DNA from: Candidatus Aerophobota bacterium
GTDB taxonomy: Bacteria > Aerophobota > Aerophobia > Aerophobales > JAGHCO01
Length of the DNA stretch: 6,087 nt
Direction: 5' to 3'
Assembly (NCBI GenBank): GCA_021160405.1
Contig: JAGHCO010000163.1
Coordinates: forward strand, 1-6,087
The translations under genes were made by a program, and so were the position numbers. The notes beneath the pieces were generated by a model. It had not been told where the DNA came from, searched no databases, and saw only the letters and a program-made list of their open reading frames with translations. The stretch's first letter is position 1. Every line of letters starts with the position of its first letter. Below, piece by piece: positions 5,346-6,087 of this stretch.

Positions 5346-6087
5346 CTATTCCTTTTTAGAAAACGGCATATCTAATGGTCCCATACCCACTTTAACTGCT
5401 TTTTCCATAAGAGCTTTATCCCATATTATGTTATTTTCTGATATGTCTGCCACTGCTGGTTTCTGAAGACTATAATATGTTATTCCATCTCTTTCAAATT
5501 TTAGAGCCTCTTCAAAACGAATGGTTAAGATATCTTTTAATTTTGCATCTGCTCCTGTGAGAAAGGTAAATAGTGGAGATAGATCCCCCGGTTTCAAATT
5601 TAACTCCGGAATGAATTTCCAGCCATCTTTTTTCAATTTATCAATATCTTTTTGTGATAGTTTCTGCCGCGAGCGAAGTGGCACTATCTCTCTATTTTCT
5701 ACAAAAGCCAAAGCATACTGAAATGTTCCTTTTGTCTTTCCTTCTCTTTTTCCAATTACAAGAAATTTGCCCTCTTTAAAATTTTTCACTTTTATTATGA
5801 GAACAGCATCCTCTTTTGTGTATCTAAAGTTACCAGTTTTTAACATTGCTCCTTCAGATAATGGAGCTTTTTGAGCATGTTTGGTTATAGCCTTTTTTAG
5901 CTGGTTTAGAGTGTTAACTATAGTAGTATCTACCAAAGTAATATGTTTTCCTCTTTTAATGGTTTTTGTGTAAATTTTATATCTTTGAGAGTAGGGCAGC
6001 CCCGTCAAGAGTTTTCCATTCTTCAGTAAAATATCAAAACAGTAAATTTTAATGTTTTTGTCACTAACAGCCTTTCCTTTTAGATAA
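5346..6087 (-). CDS. ATP-dependent-type DNA ligase, C-terminal part (5' partial)
   Basis: Nucleotidyltransferase-superfamily DNA ligase, which seals nicks through a lysyl-AMP intermediate; 246 residues are visible. The frame is open to the right edge; TTG at 6006-6008 is internal, because the preceding 26 codons continue the fold (CFDILLKNGKLLTGLP, the motif IIIa region at about 16-31, matches ligase FDIL..NG..L...P). Motif IV is SEGAMLK (77-83; E78, K83) and motif V is IIKVK (97-101). An OB-fold-like C-terminal domain follows (about 105-237), with TIRFEE and GITYYSLQKP. The catalytic KxDG motif must lie upstream, outside the window. The usual RxDK-like motif VI is not recognisable near PAVADISENN. 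The tail ends normally with TAG, and the endonuclease gene begins 2 bases later. A divergent second copy of this tail lies at 2549-2764. An mRNA-capping or RNA-ligase relative is less likely. Confidence 0.8.
   Translation of the reverse strand, partial: YLKGKAVSDKNIKIYCFDILLKNGKLLTGLPYSQRYKIYTKTIKRGKHITLVDTTIVNTLNQLKKAITKHAQKAPLSEGAMLKTGNFRYTKEDAVLIIKVKNFKEGKFLVIGKREGKTKGTFQYALAFVENREIVPLRSRQKLSQKDIDKLKKDGWKFIPELNLKPGDLSPLFTFLTGADAKLKDILTIRFEEALKFERDGITYYSLQKPAVADISENNIIWDKALMEKAVKVGMGPLDMPFSKKE
5349..5354 (-). promoter_or_regulatory. Ribosome binding site for the endonuclease gene, inside the ligase 3' end
   Basis: The minus strand reads AAGGAA, then TAGCC, then ATG at 5343. The site lies in the last ligase codons, and the next ATG is 2 bases after the ligase TAG. 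Ligase and endonuclease are thus set up for translational coupling in one transcript, and the ATG at 5343 is the likely start. Confidence 0.65.

Noticed and set aside
5521..5721. Plus-strand 66-codon frame opposite the ligase
   Set aside because: Antisense to the OB-fold region of the ligase; composition of a shadow frame.
6006..6008. TTG at 6006-6008 as the ligase start
   Set aside because: The 26 codons before it contain the conserved ligase FDIL..NG stretch, and the catalytic lysine motif is not in the visible part, so the gene continues past the right edge.

Overview
The window is an AT-rich stretch of prokaryotic (or prokaryotic-virus) DNA, with arginine coded largely by AGA/AGG and Shine-Dalgarno-like sites. 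The sequence does not fix the organism. An ATP-dependent-type DNA ligase, a LAGLIDADG endonuclease and a TnpB element fit an archaeon, an uncultured thermophile-type bacterium or a large phage/provirus. No rRNA, tRNA or CRISPR array was seen.

Layout: (1) The plus strand from base 2 to 2434 is the 3' part of one long gene, open at the left edge. It encodes a zinc-ribbon adenine-specific DNA methyltransferase fused to a C-terminal nuclease-like domain. (2) A 114-base convergent gap (2435-2548) follows. (3) Everything to the right is on the minus strand. Read in that direction, it is the 3' two-thirds or so of a DNA ligase gene (right edge to 5346), then a homing-endonuclease gene starting 2 bases after the ligase stop, then an orphan second copy of a ligase C-terminal tail (2764-2549). 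The homing-endonuclease gene is split in two (5343-5155 and 3859-2765) by a TnpB-only IS200/IS605-type element (about 3801-5197).

The main result is a nested set of selfish elements. The inner one has IS608-like signals at both ends: target TTAC with guide AAAG beside the left hairpin, and cleavage TCAA with guide GAAT beside the right hairpin. Removing bases 3801-5197 by these rules rejoins the two endonuclease pieces in frame into a protein of about 393 residues with three helix-turn-helix repeats around a two-motif LAGLIDADG core. The outer element, the homing endonuclease, sits between a complete ligase tail and a divergent duplicate of the same tail. This is what is expected if the endonuclease invaded the ligase gene carrying a replacement tail and displaced the original one. 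The TnpB guide read in situ matches the endonuclease gene, so TnpB would be directed against uninterrupted copies of its own host gene, another selfish nuclease.

The methyltransferase-nuclease is convergent with this unit and is best read as a separate restriction-modification-like gene.
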